Source of the DNA: Petrotoga sp. 9PW.55.5.1
Lineage (GTDB): Bacteria > Thermotogota > Thermotogae > Petrotogales > Petrotogaceae
NCBI RefSeq assembly: GCF_003265365.1
Contig: NZ_AUPM01000056.1
Coordinates: 1 to 61,564, forward strand
Length of the DNA stretch: 61,564 bases
Direction: 5' to 3'
Shown: in pieces, positions 8,666-16,666 of the stretch
How positions within the stretch are numbered: the first letter of the stretch is position 1
Layout: each line of letters begins with the position of its first letter
Position numbers and translations under genes: made by a program
The notes under the pieces: generated by a model
The model's database searches: none
Seen by the model: only the letters and a program-made list of their open reading frames with translations
Told to the model about the DNA's origin: nothing

Positions 8666-9253
8666 TTAGTCTAATCTGAAAGCTTTGTCTGCTTCTATAA
8701 TCTCATTTGCAACGTCTACTATTTTTTTATTTGAGTTTCTGCTCTTCTTTTGAAGAAATTTCATAGCTTCGCTTTCACTTAACTGTAATCGTTCCATAAC
8801 TATTCCTTTCGCTCTTTCTATTATTTTTCGAGATTCTAAAGCTTCTTTTGTGGTTTCTAGCTCGCTTTTAAGCTCTTTTATATCTTTGAATCTAGAAAGG
8901 GCTATTTCTATTGCTGCTTTTAAATCAGATTCGTCTATTGGTTTAATCAGATATCCTAACACTCCTATATCTTTTGCTTTGCTTATTAATTCTTCATCAT
9001 CATATCCGCTAACGATAATTGAGGGGACAAACTTTGTTTGAGAAATATATCTTAATGCCTCCAAACCATCCATTACAGGTAAATTTATATCAGCTATTAT
9101 TAAATCGGGGCTTTTTTCTAAAACAATTTTTACCAGCTCTTTGCCGTTAGTAGCCTCTCCTACGACTTCATAACCTAAATTTTCTAAATTATTTTTCATC
9201 CCCATTAAAATAATATATTCATCTTCAGCGATAACAATCTTTAATTTTTTCAT
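8666..9253 (-). CDS. ANTAR-domain response regulator (RNA-binding antiterminator)
   Basis: 195 residues from the ATG at 9253; an upstream ATG at 9301 would add 16 residues but overlaps the kinase gene more deeply. The receiver domain opens with KIVIAEDEYIILMGM and has a phosphoacceptor aspartate in IIADINLPVMDG. A coiled linker leads to an ANTAR domain with ERAKGIVMERLQLSESEA, matching the family core. Such regulators (EutV, NasR, AmiR) bind tandem hairpins in leader RNA and block termination. It is the partner of the HisKA_2-type kinase directly upstream, and the likely ligand RNA is the leader at 11324-11415. Confidence 0.92.
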   Translation of the reverse strand: MKKLKIVIAEDEYIILMGMKNNLENLGYEVVGEATNGKELVKIVLEKSPDLIIADINLPVMDGLEALRYISQTKFVPSIIVSGYDDEELISKAKDIGVLGYLIKPIDESDLKAAIEIALSRFKDIKELKSELETTKEALESRKIIERAKGIVMERLQLSESEAMKFLQKKSRNSNKKIVDVANEIIEADKAFRLD

Positions 9254-9275
9254 CGAATAACCCCCCCAATATTTT

Positions 9276-10793
9276 TCAAACTTTTTCAATTTTTTCTTCA
9301 AAAATATTTTCTTTATCTTTCTTAAAAGGTATCTCTATGAATACTTTTGCTCCCTCATCATTTTCAGTCTTTATTTTTCCACCTAATTGTTTGGTAACTA
9401 TTGAATATACGATTGACAATCCCAATCCATTATTTGTTGTGAGGTGAAAATTTTCTGGAAATCCTTTACCATTATCTGAGATTACTAATTGTATCTTTTC
9501 GTTATTATATTTACAAAAAACTGAAATTTTTCCTTTATTTTTTTCAGAAAAAGCATACTTTAAGCTGTTGGTAACTATTTCATTCACAACAAGTGCGATA
9601 GCAGATGCCTTACTATATGAAACAAAGACATTATCTAAATTATATTCAAACTCAGTTTTATCCTTTGTTCCTTTCATAAATTTTATAATCTGAATTATCA
9701 TTTCTTTTAAGTTAATTATACTTCTTCCTAACTTATCTTTTGATAGTAAATCATGAACAGCGGCTATACTTTTTATTTTAGAAATCAAATCATCAAGCAT
9801 TTCGTCAATATTTTTTTGAGAATCTTTTTTGAAAGACATTTTATAGAGTGACATTAAACTAATAATTGATTGTAAATTATTTTTTATTCTATGATGACTT
9901 TCTTGTAGGAGAACAGAATTTCCCATTAGTCGAGTATCATGAATAGCTAAAGCGGCTTGATGAGCAATAGTTTCTAAATATTTTATCTCCTCTTCGCTAT
10001 ATAGATAAAAATCTTTATAATAAATTTGTATTATACCGCTTAATCTTGATCTAATGTACAAAGGCACACAAATAAAGCTAAAAATATCTTTATTAATTTT
10101 GAAAAACTTTTCAAAACCTCTGTCTCTTTTAGTAAAATAGTAAACTTCCGAATCACTTATCAAGTTTAAGATTTCTTCTTCATTTGATACAAAATAAATA
10201 TTTTTATCTTTTTTGTAAAAAGATTTTCCTATTATTGTATTTGTCTCTTCATCTAATAAAGATATACTACAAGCATCAGCTTTCATTGCTTTAGCAGCAT
10301 TTTTTGCAAGTAAATTTAAAATGTCATCTAATTCGTATTCTGAAGATAAATATTCAGCTGCTTCGAATACTGACTCTATTAATTGTCTTTCTTCCCTATT
10401 TTCAGTATTATCATCGAAGCTTATTCCCATTATCTTATTGATAAGCTTTTTAGGATTATTTTTTACTTCATCTGAACTTAAAATTTCTGTTATTTCTCCA
10501 TCATTCAATATTGCCATTCTATCCGCAATTTTTAAGGCATCTTCCCACTGCTTGGTTATGTAAATTACGCTTTTTCCTTCTTTTTTATGCTTTCTTATCA
10601 TCGAATGTAAATTCATCAAAGAATTTAAAGAAATATTTTCAGCCGGTTCGTATAAAATTACTACATCAGGGTTCACTGAAAAAGCCCTAACAAATGCTAA
10701 ATTTTTTTTTTCTTCTAAAGTAAGATTCTTTACTTTTGTATTTGGATCCAATTTCAGATTGAAACTTTTTAGGATTTTTTTTTGTCTGCTCAT
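9276..10793 (-). CDS. Sensor histidine kinase (GAF, HisKA_2, HATPase) with remnant of an ABC domain at its N-terminus
   Basis: 505 residues as encoded. Residues 1-120 are the second half of an ABC ATPase domain with Walker B changed (VVILYEP, aspartate to tyrosine), a non-canonical signature (LTLEEKKNLAF) and lysine for the switch histidine (YITKQWEDA). About 140-285 is a GAF domain. H301 in HHRIKNNLQ is the phosphoacceptor of the HisKA_2 family, and a HATPase domain fills the C-terminus (NEIVTNSLKYAF, DNGKGFPENF). The ATG at 10793 lies just before a run of nine A and has a GGAAAG box. The first half of the ABC domain lies upstream in another frame, so the intact product was or is a 623-residue fusion. 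It is the cognate kinase of the adjacent ANTAR regulator. Confidence 0.88.
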   Translation of the reverse strand: MSRQKKILKSFNLKLDPNTKVKNLTLEEKKNLAFVRAFSVNPDVVILYEPAENISLNSLMNLHSMIRKHKKEGKSVIYITKQWEDALKIADRMAILNDGEITEILSSDEVKNNPKKLINKIMGISFDDNTENREERQLIESVFEAAEYLSSEYELDDILNLLAKNAAKAMKADACSISLLDEETNTIIGKSFYKKDKNIYFVSNEEEILNLISDSEVYYFTKRDRGFEKFFKINKDIFSFICVPLYIRSRLSGIIQIYYKDFYLYSEEEIKYLETIAHQAALAIHDTRLMGNSVLLQESHHRIKNNLQSIISLMSLYKMSFKKDSQKNIDEMLDDLISKIKSIAAVHDLLSKDKLGRSIINLKEMIIQIIKFMKGTKDKTEFEYNLDNVFVSYSKASAIALVVNEIVTNSLKYAFSEKNKGKISVFCKYNNEKIQLVISDNGKGFPENFHLTTNNGLGLSIVYSIVTKQLGGKIKTENDEGAKVFIEIPFKKDKENIFEEKIEKV

Positions 10794-11148
10794 TATTATC
10801 TTTCCAGTGATAAAAAAATTGAAATTTTCTGTAAAAAGAAATATGCAAAAAAAGATTTTGAGAAACAGTTAAATTTCCAAATAATCTCAATTTTTGATCA
10901 ACTATTTCAATCTTATTTTTTTTAAAATCAAGTAAGTTAAAATGTAGGATTTGCCCAATATGAATCAATTTACCACTTGCTGGCAAGTTACCAATTAATC
11001 CATCTATAATCGCATTCTTACCTGAACCATCCTGTCCAACAATGGTTATTACTTCTTCTTTATGCAATATTACACAGAATTTTTTTAAAACCTCTACTCC
11101 TTGATCTTTTACATAAAAGTTTTGAATTTCTAAAATTTTTTCTAACAT
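10687..11148 (-). CDS. N-terminal half of the pseudo-ABC domain of the sensor kinase, separated by frameshift
   Basis: From the ATG at 11148 (AGGAGT upstream) the frame encodes an ABC N-terminal lobe. The phosphate loop reads GQDGSGKNA (residues 38-46), with asparagine where Ser/Thr must coordinate magnesium. Homology runs to about residue 120 (HWKDNNEQTKK) and then becomes nonsense at a run of nine A (10775-10783). Dropping one A joins this frame exactly to the kinase frame. The tail after the run is therefore probably not a real protein end. Transcriptional slippage, a true mutation or a base-calling error would all fit. Confidence 0.7.
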   Translation of the reverse strand: MLEKILEIQNFYVKDQGVEVLKKFCVILHKEEVITIVGQDGSGKNAIIDGLIGNLPASGKLIHIGQILHFNLLDFKKNKIEIVDQKLRLFGNLTVSQNLFLHISFYRKFQFFYHWKDNNEQTKKNPKKFQSEIGSKYKSKESYFRRKKKFSIC

Positions 11149-11184
11149 TGCTTTTACTCCTTTATTTTCAATTTTTCATTTTTT

Positions 11185-11193
11185 ATTATAACA
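11185..11193 (-). promoter_or_regulatory. Extended -10 promoter element of the kinase/ANTAR operon
   Basis: On the minus strand TGTTATAAT (TGn plus TATAAT) lies about 37 bases before the ATG at 11148. The -35 region is only T-rich. Confidence 0.45.
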
Positions 11194-11278
11194 TTTTTAA
11201 TTTATAAGAAAAAACAATTATTTGCTTTCTAATTGTAATTATTTTCCTTAAATTCATTCTAATTAAATATAATTAGAT

Positions 11279-11307
11279 TTGACACTAAGATAAGAAAGTT
11301 ATAAAAT
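11279..11307 (+). promoter_or_regulatory. Consensus promoter of the sugar operon leader
   Basis: TTGACA (11279-11284), a 17-base spacer and TAAAAT (11302-11307) form a near-perfect promoter divergent from the kinase operon. Transcription would start near 11314, just before the tandem hairpins. Confidence 0.7.
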
Positions 11308-11323
11308 TATACCAACATGAAAT

Positions 11324-11382
11324 TTTACGCCCATGAATGGTGTAGATATATAATTTAAAAATAAAAAGGTCATGAATGCCTT
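11324..11382 (+). promoter_or_regulatory. Tandem hairpins with identical loops, candidate ANTAR target
   Basis: Hairpin 1: arms 11324-11331 and 11339-11346 (TTTACGCC / GGTGTAGA with G-U pairs), loop CATGAAT. Hairpin 2: arms 11366-11370 and 11378-11382 (AAGGT / GCCTT), loop CATGAAT. Both share the octamer CATGAATG, 39 bases apart. The 3' arm of hairpin 2 lies inside the 5' arm of the terminator at 11375-11415, so the two structures exclude each other. This is the known architecture of ANTAR antitermination leaders. The loop differs from the published hexaloop rule (A at 1, G at 4): AUGAAU has A1 but G3. Confidence 0.65.
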
Positions 11383-11415
11383 CGTATATTGAAAAATATA
11401 CGAAGGCATTTTTTG
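11375..11415 (+). terminator. Leader terminator (attenuator) upstream of the sugar operon
   Basis: A perfect 16-bp stem, AATGCCTTCGTATATT with its reverse complement (11375-11390 / 11395-11410), has a 4-base loop and is followed by a T-run. It lies in the 5' leader, about 255 bases before the first gene and with no gene before it on this strand, which points to regulated early termination. Confidence 0.85.
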
Positions 11416-11669
11416 TTTAAAGGAGTTTTTTCATAATCATTTTTTAAATTTTGGAAATAATTTATTGCATAATCAAAAAGATAAAATTAATGAAAGAACT
11501 TTTAAGAGAATTCCCACCATCAAAATAATTTTTAAAACATGCTAATTAAATATGTTATTTAATGTATCAATATTTTAAAGAGAGGTGATAATTATGTCTT
11601 AAAAAATGTAGAAATGAATCAAATTGATAGGTTTTTTGTTCAAAATTATTTTATGAGGAGGTAATCAAA
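11416..11669 (+). other. Second part of the operon leader, with a two-codon mini-ORF
   Basis: A strong GAGAGGTGAT box precedes ATG TCT TAA at 11594-11602, a minimal start-stop frame 67 bases before the binding-protein gene. It may be chance or a ribosome-loading site. Nothing else is recognisable here. Confidence 0.3.
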
Positions 11670-12626
11670 GTGAAAAAAGGTCTATTAGTTGTAATTCTAA
11701 CTGCATTGTTTAGTTTAGTAGCTTTTAGTGAAGTAGAACTAAAAACAGTTGCTTTCACTTGTCAAGATTTAGGAAATCCTTTTTTTAAACTAATGGGAGA
11801 TGCTGTAACTCAAGCAGCAAAAGATATCGGAGGTGAAAACGTTCGGGTGTTAGTTGCTTCTGCTGACAATGATTTAAACAAACAATTTACGCAGATAGAT
11901 GATTTTATAATTGCAGGAGCTCAAATAATAGTTTTAAACGCAGCAGATAGTGCGGGAATTGCGCCGGCAGTAAGAAGGGCGAAAGAAGCAGGTGTAATTG
12001 TTATAGCATCTGATGTAAGTGCTGAAGGTGGGGTGAATTATACATTAACTAGTAATAACTACCAAGCTGGCTATATTGTAGCAGAATACATAGCTGAAAA
12101 ACTTGAAGGCAAGGGAAATGTTGTTGCCATTATAGGGGATCCTGTTTCAGCTTCTTTAGATAGAAAAAAAGGATTTGATGATGTTATGTCTAAATATCCC
12201 GACTTAAATGTTTTATCTGACTCACAAAATGGTAAAGGCAGAAGAGAATTGAGCATGATCCTTATGTCTGATCTATTAACTGCTTTTCCACACATTGATG
12301 CAGTATGGGCAGTTAATGATCCTACTGCAATTGGTGCAGAACTTGCTATAAAGCAGTCTGGAAGAGCTAATGAAATCTTTGTGGTTGGAGTTGACGGATC
12401 TCCTGAAGTTGTTGCAGCCATGAAAGAAGGAGGAAGTATTATTGAAGCTACAGCTGCTCAGGACCCATGGTATATGGCTTATCACGCTGTTGAAGTTGGA
12501 TGGCAAATATTAAACGGCAACATACCAGAAGAAAAAATTGAATTAGTCCCCGTTCAACTTGTTACCAAAGAAGATGTTTTGAGTGGAAAATATACTGGTT
12601 GGCCTGTTCCTGAACAATACAAATAA
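11670..12626 (+). CDS. Sugar ABC transporter substrate-binding protein (ribose type)
   Basis: 318 residues starting at GTG with AGGAGG eight bases upstream. A signal peptide (MKKGLLVVILTALFSLVAFS) directs export. The mature part is a periplasmic binding protein type 1 domain (RbsB-like): VAFTCQDLGNPFFKLMGDAV, DFIIAGAQIIVLNAAD, AVWAVNDPTAIGAELAIKQ. It binds the sugar for the ATPase and permease encoded downstream. Expression is probably set by the attenuator at 11324-11415, and a stable hairpin follows its stop codon. The ligand is not evident, but the operon's kinases and aldolase suggest a hexose or ketose. Confidence 0.92.
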   Translation: MKKGLLVVILTALFSLVAFSEVELKTVAFTCQDLGNPFFKLMGDAVTQAAKDIGGENVRVLVASADNDLNKQFTQIDDFIIAGAQIIVLNAADSAGIAPAVRRAKEAGVIVIASDVSAEGGVNYTLTSNNYQAGYIVAEYIAEKLEGKGNVVAIIGDPVSASLDRKKGFDDVMSKYPDLNVLSDSQNGKGRRELSMILMSDLLTAFPHIDAVWAVNDPTAIGAELAIKQSGRANEIFVVGVDGSPEVVAAMKEGGSIIEATAAQDPWYMAYHAVEVGWQILNGNIPEEKIELVPVQLVTKEDVLSGKYTGWPVPEQYK

Positions 12627-12637
12627 TTATAGGTGCA

Positions 12638-12672
12638 ATATCCAGGAGTGTGTAAACACAACTCCTGGATAT
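12638..12672 (+). other. Intercistronic RNA hairpin after the binding-protein gene
   Basis: A 12-bp perfect stem (ATATCCAGGAGT / ACTCCTGGATAT) with three further pairs after a bulge. No U-run follows. It may stabilise the mRNA 3' end of the binding-protein transcript so that this protein is made in excess over the membrane components. Confidence 0.6.
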
Positions 12673-12923
12673 CTAAGTCAAAATAAATAAACGTGTTTTT
12701 TGGGTTACATTTAAGTTTAGAATAATTAAAAATATTTTATAAAAAGAGGAAATTCCAAAAAATAAAATTATAGAAAATTATAACCTTATACAAGATAAGA
12801 AACTAAAAAAGTCAGAGAAATTGGAGTAATTGATAAGATTTGGAATCAAAAAAATTATTTTTTACATTTCAAATTTTTTTGGAATTTCTAAAAGGTAATA
12901 GTAAAATCAGGAGGAAAATAAAA
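12673..12923 (+). other. Intercistronic gap
   Basis: A-rich sequence before the ATPase gene. A TTG-initiated extension from 12840 in frame with the ATPase is possible but has no homology-like sequence. I see no promoter that I would defend. Confidence 0.3.
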
Positions 12924-14432
12924 ATGGAACAGAATAAAGTCTTAATTGAGATAAGGAAAGTATCCAAACAATTTCCTGGAGTGAGAGCTTTAAAATCTGT
13001 TTCTTTCAATATAATGGAAGGAGAGATTCATTGTATTGTTGGAGAAAATGGAGCAGGAAAATCAACACTTATGAAAATTCTTGGTGGGGTTGAAACAATG
13101 ACTTCAGGGGAAATTTTAGTAGGTAAAAAGTCTGTGAAATTTAACAATGTTGGAGAAGCACTGAAAAGTGGAATAGTACTTATTAGCCAAGAATTAAATA
13201 TTGCTGCTAATATGAAAGCGTATGAAAATATTTTTATGGGAAATGAATTAAATGAACACGGGATTCTTTCTATTAAAGAAATGAAAGAAGTTTCGAATAA
13301 CTTGTTGAGAAGTTTGGGTGCCGAATTTCCAGTAGAAGTGTATGCTGAAGAACTAAGTGTCGCTGAGCAACAGCAAATTGAAATTGCAAGAGCTTTGCAT
13401 TATAATAGCAAAATACTAATAATGGATGAACCAACAGCATCTCTATCGGAAAAGGAAACAGAAAAGCTTTTTAATGTAATGAAAGAATTGAAGAAAAAAA
13501 ACATTACTATTATTTTTATAAGTCATAGACTTTCAGAAGTTATGAAAATAGCAGATTCTGTAACAGTCTTAAGAGATGGAGAGTATATAGGGACATTGCA
13601 AAAAGATAAACTGGAAGAAGAACAGATAGTTAAATGGATGGTTGGAAGAACTTTAAAAGATTATTATTATCATAAATATAATGATAAATTACCAGATAAA
13701 GAATATATTACATTTAAAAATTACTCCGATAATAAAAAGGTATTTGACGTTTCTTTTTCTGCTAAAAAGGGAGAAATATTAGGCATTGCAGGATTGGTTG
13801 GAGCAGGGCGTACTGAGCTTTTTAACTTAATATTTGGGATTAATAAAAAAACTAGTGGCAAGTTATTTTTAAATGGCAAAGAATTATTTATAAAAAATCC
13901 GTATAATGCAATTGAAAATGGTTTGGGGTATATTCCAGAGGACAGAAAAAAACAAGGTTTGTTTTTAGAATTATCTGTTGCATTTAACTTAACGATTAAT
14001 ATCATGGATACTGAATTAATATCAAAATATAATATTATAAGTAAAAAGAAAATGATTGAAGAAGCAAGTAGAATCGTAAACTTAAGAAATATAAAGACTC
14101 CAGATAGTAATAGAGAAGTTAAATATTTATCAGGAGGGAATCAACAAAAAGTATTATTATCTCGATGGTTGGCAACAGAGCCAGATGTTATTTTTTTAGA
14201 TGAACCCACAAAAGGAATAGATGTCGGAGCCAAGAGTGAAATTTATGAGTTAATTGGTGAATTAAGTATTAAAGGAGTAACAATTATATTTATATCAAGT
14301 GAGTTGCCAGAAATTATAGGCCTTTCTCAACGAATTCTTATTATGCATAACGGAAAGATAAGTGGAGAGTTAACAGAGAAAAAAGATTTTACACAAGAAA
14401 ATATACTTAAATATGCTGCAGGACTTAAATAA
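12924..14432 (+). CDS. Sugar ABC transporter ATPase, two-domain (RbsA/MglA type)
   Basis: 502 residues from ATG 12924, which follows AGGAGG; an upstream TTG at 12840 lacks both. It has two ABC domains. The first contains GENGAGKST, IEIARALHYNSKILIMDEPTA and a switch histidine in FISHRLSEV. The second has the degenerate Walker A (GLVGAGRTE) usual in this family and a canonical LSGGNQQKVLLSRWL. It energises the permease encoded 32 bases downstream. Confidence 0.95.
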   Translation: MEQNKVLIEIRKVSKQFPGVRALKSVSFNIMEGEIHCIVGENGAGKSTLMKILGGVETMTSGEILVGKKSVKFNNVGEALKSGIVLISQELNIAANMKAYENIFMGNELNEHGILSIKEMKEVSNNLLRSLGAEFPVEVYAEELSVAEQQQIEIARALHYNSKILIMDEPTASLSEKETEKLFNVMKELKKKNITIIFISHRLSEVMKIADSVTVLRDGEYIGTLQKDKLEEEQIVKWMVGRTLKDYYYHKYNDKLPDKEYITFKNYSDNKKVFDVSFSAKKGEILGIAGLVGAGRTELFNLIFGINKKTSGKLFLNGKELFIKNPYNAIENGLGYIPEDRKKQGLFLELSVAFNLTINIMDTELISKYNIISKKKMIEEASRIVNLRNIKTPDSNREVKYLSGGNQQKVLLSRWLATEPDVIFLDEPTKGIDVGAKSEIYELIGELSIKGVTIIFISSELPEIIGLSQRILIMHNGKISGELTEKKDFTQENILKYAAGLK

Positions 14433-14464
14433 TCTAAACAAATTCCTGAAAGGAGCCAATTATA

Positions 14465-15445
14465 ATGGAAGAAAAAAATTTAAAAAAGAGTGAAAATAAT
14501 ATAGTTAAAGACCGAGTAAAAACTGTTATGAGGGATTTTGGGATTTTACCAATTTTAATAGTGGTAATAATTATTTTTGCTTTAATGTCTCCTAATTTTG
14601 CAACTTTCTCTAATACTATGAATATCTTAAGAGCTACTTCAATTAATTTGGTAGTTGCTGTAGGGATGACTTTTGTTATTTTAACGGGGGGAATTGATTT
14701 GTCGGTAGGATCAACGGCGGCTTTAGCAGCAGTTGTTGCTCTTAAGGTTTCATTGACTCCTTCTGCAATTTTATCTGTTCCCACGGCTTTATTAATAGGA
14801 GCAGGAGCAGGTTTGATAAACGGACTTTTAGTTGCCTATGTGGGTATTCCTCCGTTTATTGCTACTCTTGGAGCCATGACTTATCTTAGAGGGGCTTCTT
14901 TCCTTCTAGCAAATGGTGTTTCTATTATAAATAGCAATCTAAATTTTGCTTGGATAGGGAATGGTTATTTAGGTCCAATACCTTGGTTAGCAGTGATCGC
15001 ACTTCTTGCAGTTTTTATAGGTGCTTGGATATCAAAAAAAACTGTATATGGTATGAGAATATATGCAGTAGGAGGCAATTTAGAAGCTGCTAAATATACA
15101 GGAATAAAGACAAAAAGAATTTTAATGTCTGTTTACATTATAAGTGGTTTAGCTAGCGCTCTTGCTGGTATAATGATCGCGAGTAGAATGTATAGTGCAA
15201 ATGGTTTAATTGGTCAAGGATATGAATTAGATGCTATTGCAGCAGTTATTATAGGAGGAACAAGTTTTACGGGAGGAAAAGGAACTCTTGTAGGGACACT
15301 TTTTGGAGCTATACTTATGGGAGTATTGAATAACTGGATGACATTAATGGGAATTTCCTATTATTGGCAACAAGTCGTTAGAGGCTCAGTAATTGTAATA
15401 GCTGTTATAGTTGATACTTTAAGAACAAAATATTCCAGAAGTTGA
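14465..15445 (+). CDS. Sugar ABC transporter permease (RbsC type)
   Basis: 326 residues with a hydrophilic N-terminus and about 8-10 membrane segments. BPD_transp_2 hallmarks are ILTGGIDLSVGSTAALAA and, near the C-terminus, ELDAIAAVIIGGTSFTGGKG. A homodimer of this protein would form the membrane channel with the ATPase encoded just upstream. The ATG is preceded by AAAGGAG. Confidence 0.95.
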   Translation: MEEKNLKKSENNIVKDRVKTVMRDFGILPILIVVIIIFALMSPNFATFSNTMNILRATSINLVVAVGMTFVILTGGIDLSVGSTAALAAVVALKVSLTPSAILSVPTALLIGAGAGLINGLLVAYVGIPPFIATLGAMTYLRGASFLLANGVSIINSNLNFAWIGNGYLGPIPWLAVIALLAVFIGAWISKKTVYGMRIYAVGGNLEAAKYTGIKTKRILMSVYIISGLASALAGIMIASRMYSANGLIGQGYELDAIAAVIIGGTSFTGGKGTLVGTLFGAILMGVLNNWMTLMGISYYWQQVVRGSVIVIAVIVDTLRTKYSRS

Positions 15446-15485
15446 ATATATAATTAAACACAAATTGATTTTGAGAGGTAATATT

Positions 15486-16652
15486 ATGAAAATATCTGGA
15501 GTTGGATGTTGGATAGTTGATTATATTTATAAAGATATTAACTTTTTAGATTTTTCAACGAAGAAATACGCTAGTAAAGATGGTAAAAATGGTATTATAA
15601 TTGGCGAAGCTAATCTTGTTAATGAACTGGAGAATTATTTTAATGAATCTATAAATCACATTATAAATGATATATCAAAAGGTCAAAAACCTATCAAAAG
15701 ATTAGGCGGAGTAGCAATTATTGCAACAATAGGGGCTTCACAATTACTATACGATTTTAAAGATATAGATTTTTATTATTATGCTAATATTCCCGATACT
15801 ACTATAGGAAAATACGTGTATGACACATTAAAAAATACCCCCCTTTCTTTGGAGCACATTCAAATTAAAAAAGGACAAGATACCTTAACTTATATACTTT
15901 GTGAAAAAGAAAAAAATGGAGAATCTTCTCGTACTTTCATCGGTTCTCCTCACATCCATCCTTCAACAGCTTTAAAAGTACAACAGCTTAGCAATGATTT
16001 TTTTTTGAGTGATATTAATTATTTTGGTCATATAGCTTGGGAATATATAGTAAATAATGACTTTTCTTATATTTTAAAAAAATGTAAAAAAAATAAAAAT
16101 ATTACAATTGTTAGTACTGCAAGTGATGCGTCAATGAGAAATAAAAAAAGATGGATTTTGGGTGATTCTGATGATGTATACAATTTTATTGATTTTATCA
16201 TTATGAATAAATCGGAAGCGCTTCATTATAGTGGAGGGAATGATTTATATGATGCTTTAAAATTTTTTAAGTCTTTTCCAATAGAAGGAATACTAATTAC
16301 TGACGGTACAAACCCAACATATATTTACAGTAGAGGAAATATGTCTTTTCCATTTGAAGGATTTATTCCTATAGCTGAGGATATCATTAACGATAAAGAG
16401 AGAGGCATACTTTCAAAAGGAGATACTGTAGGATGTGGAGATAATTTTGTAAGTGGTGTAATTGCTTCAATTGCTTTACAATTGACGAACAATAACAAGC
16501 AAATAGATTTAAAAGAAGCCGGTATATTAGGAAATATAAATGGAGCTCTTGCTTCAACAATTCACGGAGGATTTTATGAAGAAAATATACAAGGAGAAAG
16601 AAAAAAGATTGTTGAAAATTATTACTACAAATATAAAATTAAAAATGAATAA
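15486..16652 (+). CDS. PfkB-family carbohydrate kinase
   Basis: 388 residues from ATG 15486, preceded by GAGAGG; a TTG at 15465 is less likely. The C-terminal PfkB signature is KGDTVGCGDNFVSG, where the usual GAGD anion hole reads GCGD and D is the catalytic base. The N-terminal sugar-binding part with GGVAIIATIGASQL is divergent and long, about 60-80 residues more than ribokinase. It lies between the permease and a class II aldolase, so phosphorylation of a sugar phosphate before aldol cleavage (as by 1-phosphofructokinase or tagatose-6-phosphate kinase) is a reasonable inference. Confidence 0.82.
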   Translation: MKISGVGCWIVDYIYKDINFLDFSTKKYASKDGKNGIIIGEANLVNELENYFNESINHIINDISKGQKPIKRLGGVAIIATIGASQLLYDFKDIDFYYYANIPDTTIGKYVYDTLKNTPLSLEHIQIKKGQDTLTYILCEKEKNGESSRTFIGSPHIHPSTALKVQQLSNDFFLSDINYFGHIAWEYIVNNDFSYILKKCKKNKNITIVSTASDASMRNKKRWILGDSDDVYNFIDFIIMNKSEALHYSGGNDLYDALKFFKSFPIEGILITDGTNPTYIYSRGNMSFPFEGFIPIAEDIINDKERGILSKGDTVGCGDNFVSGVIASIALQLTNNNKQIDLKEAGILGNINGALASTIHGGFYEENIQGERKKIVENYYYKYKIKNE

Positions 16653-16666
16653 AAGGAGAAGATTTT

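Noticed and set aside
11324-11415. Metabolite riboswitch in the leader
   Set aside because: No known riboswitch core could be recognised; two hairpins with equal loops overlapping a terminator fit ANTAR control better.
12638-12672. Call of this hairpin as a Rho-independent terminator
   Set aside because: The stem is strong but no U-run follows; it is listed as an intercistronic hairpin instead.
12840-12923. 28-residue N-terminal extension of the RbsA-type ATPase
   Set aside because: Starts at TTG without ribosome binding site; an AGGAGG-preceded ATG at 12924 gives the family's normal start.
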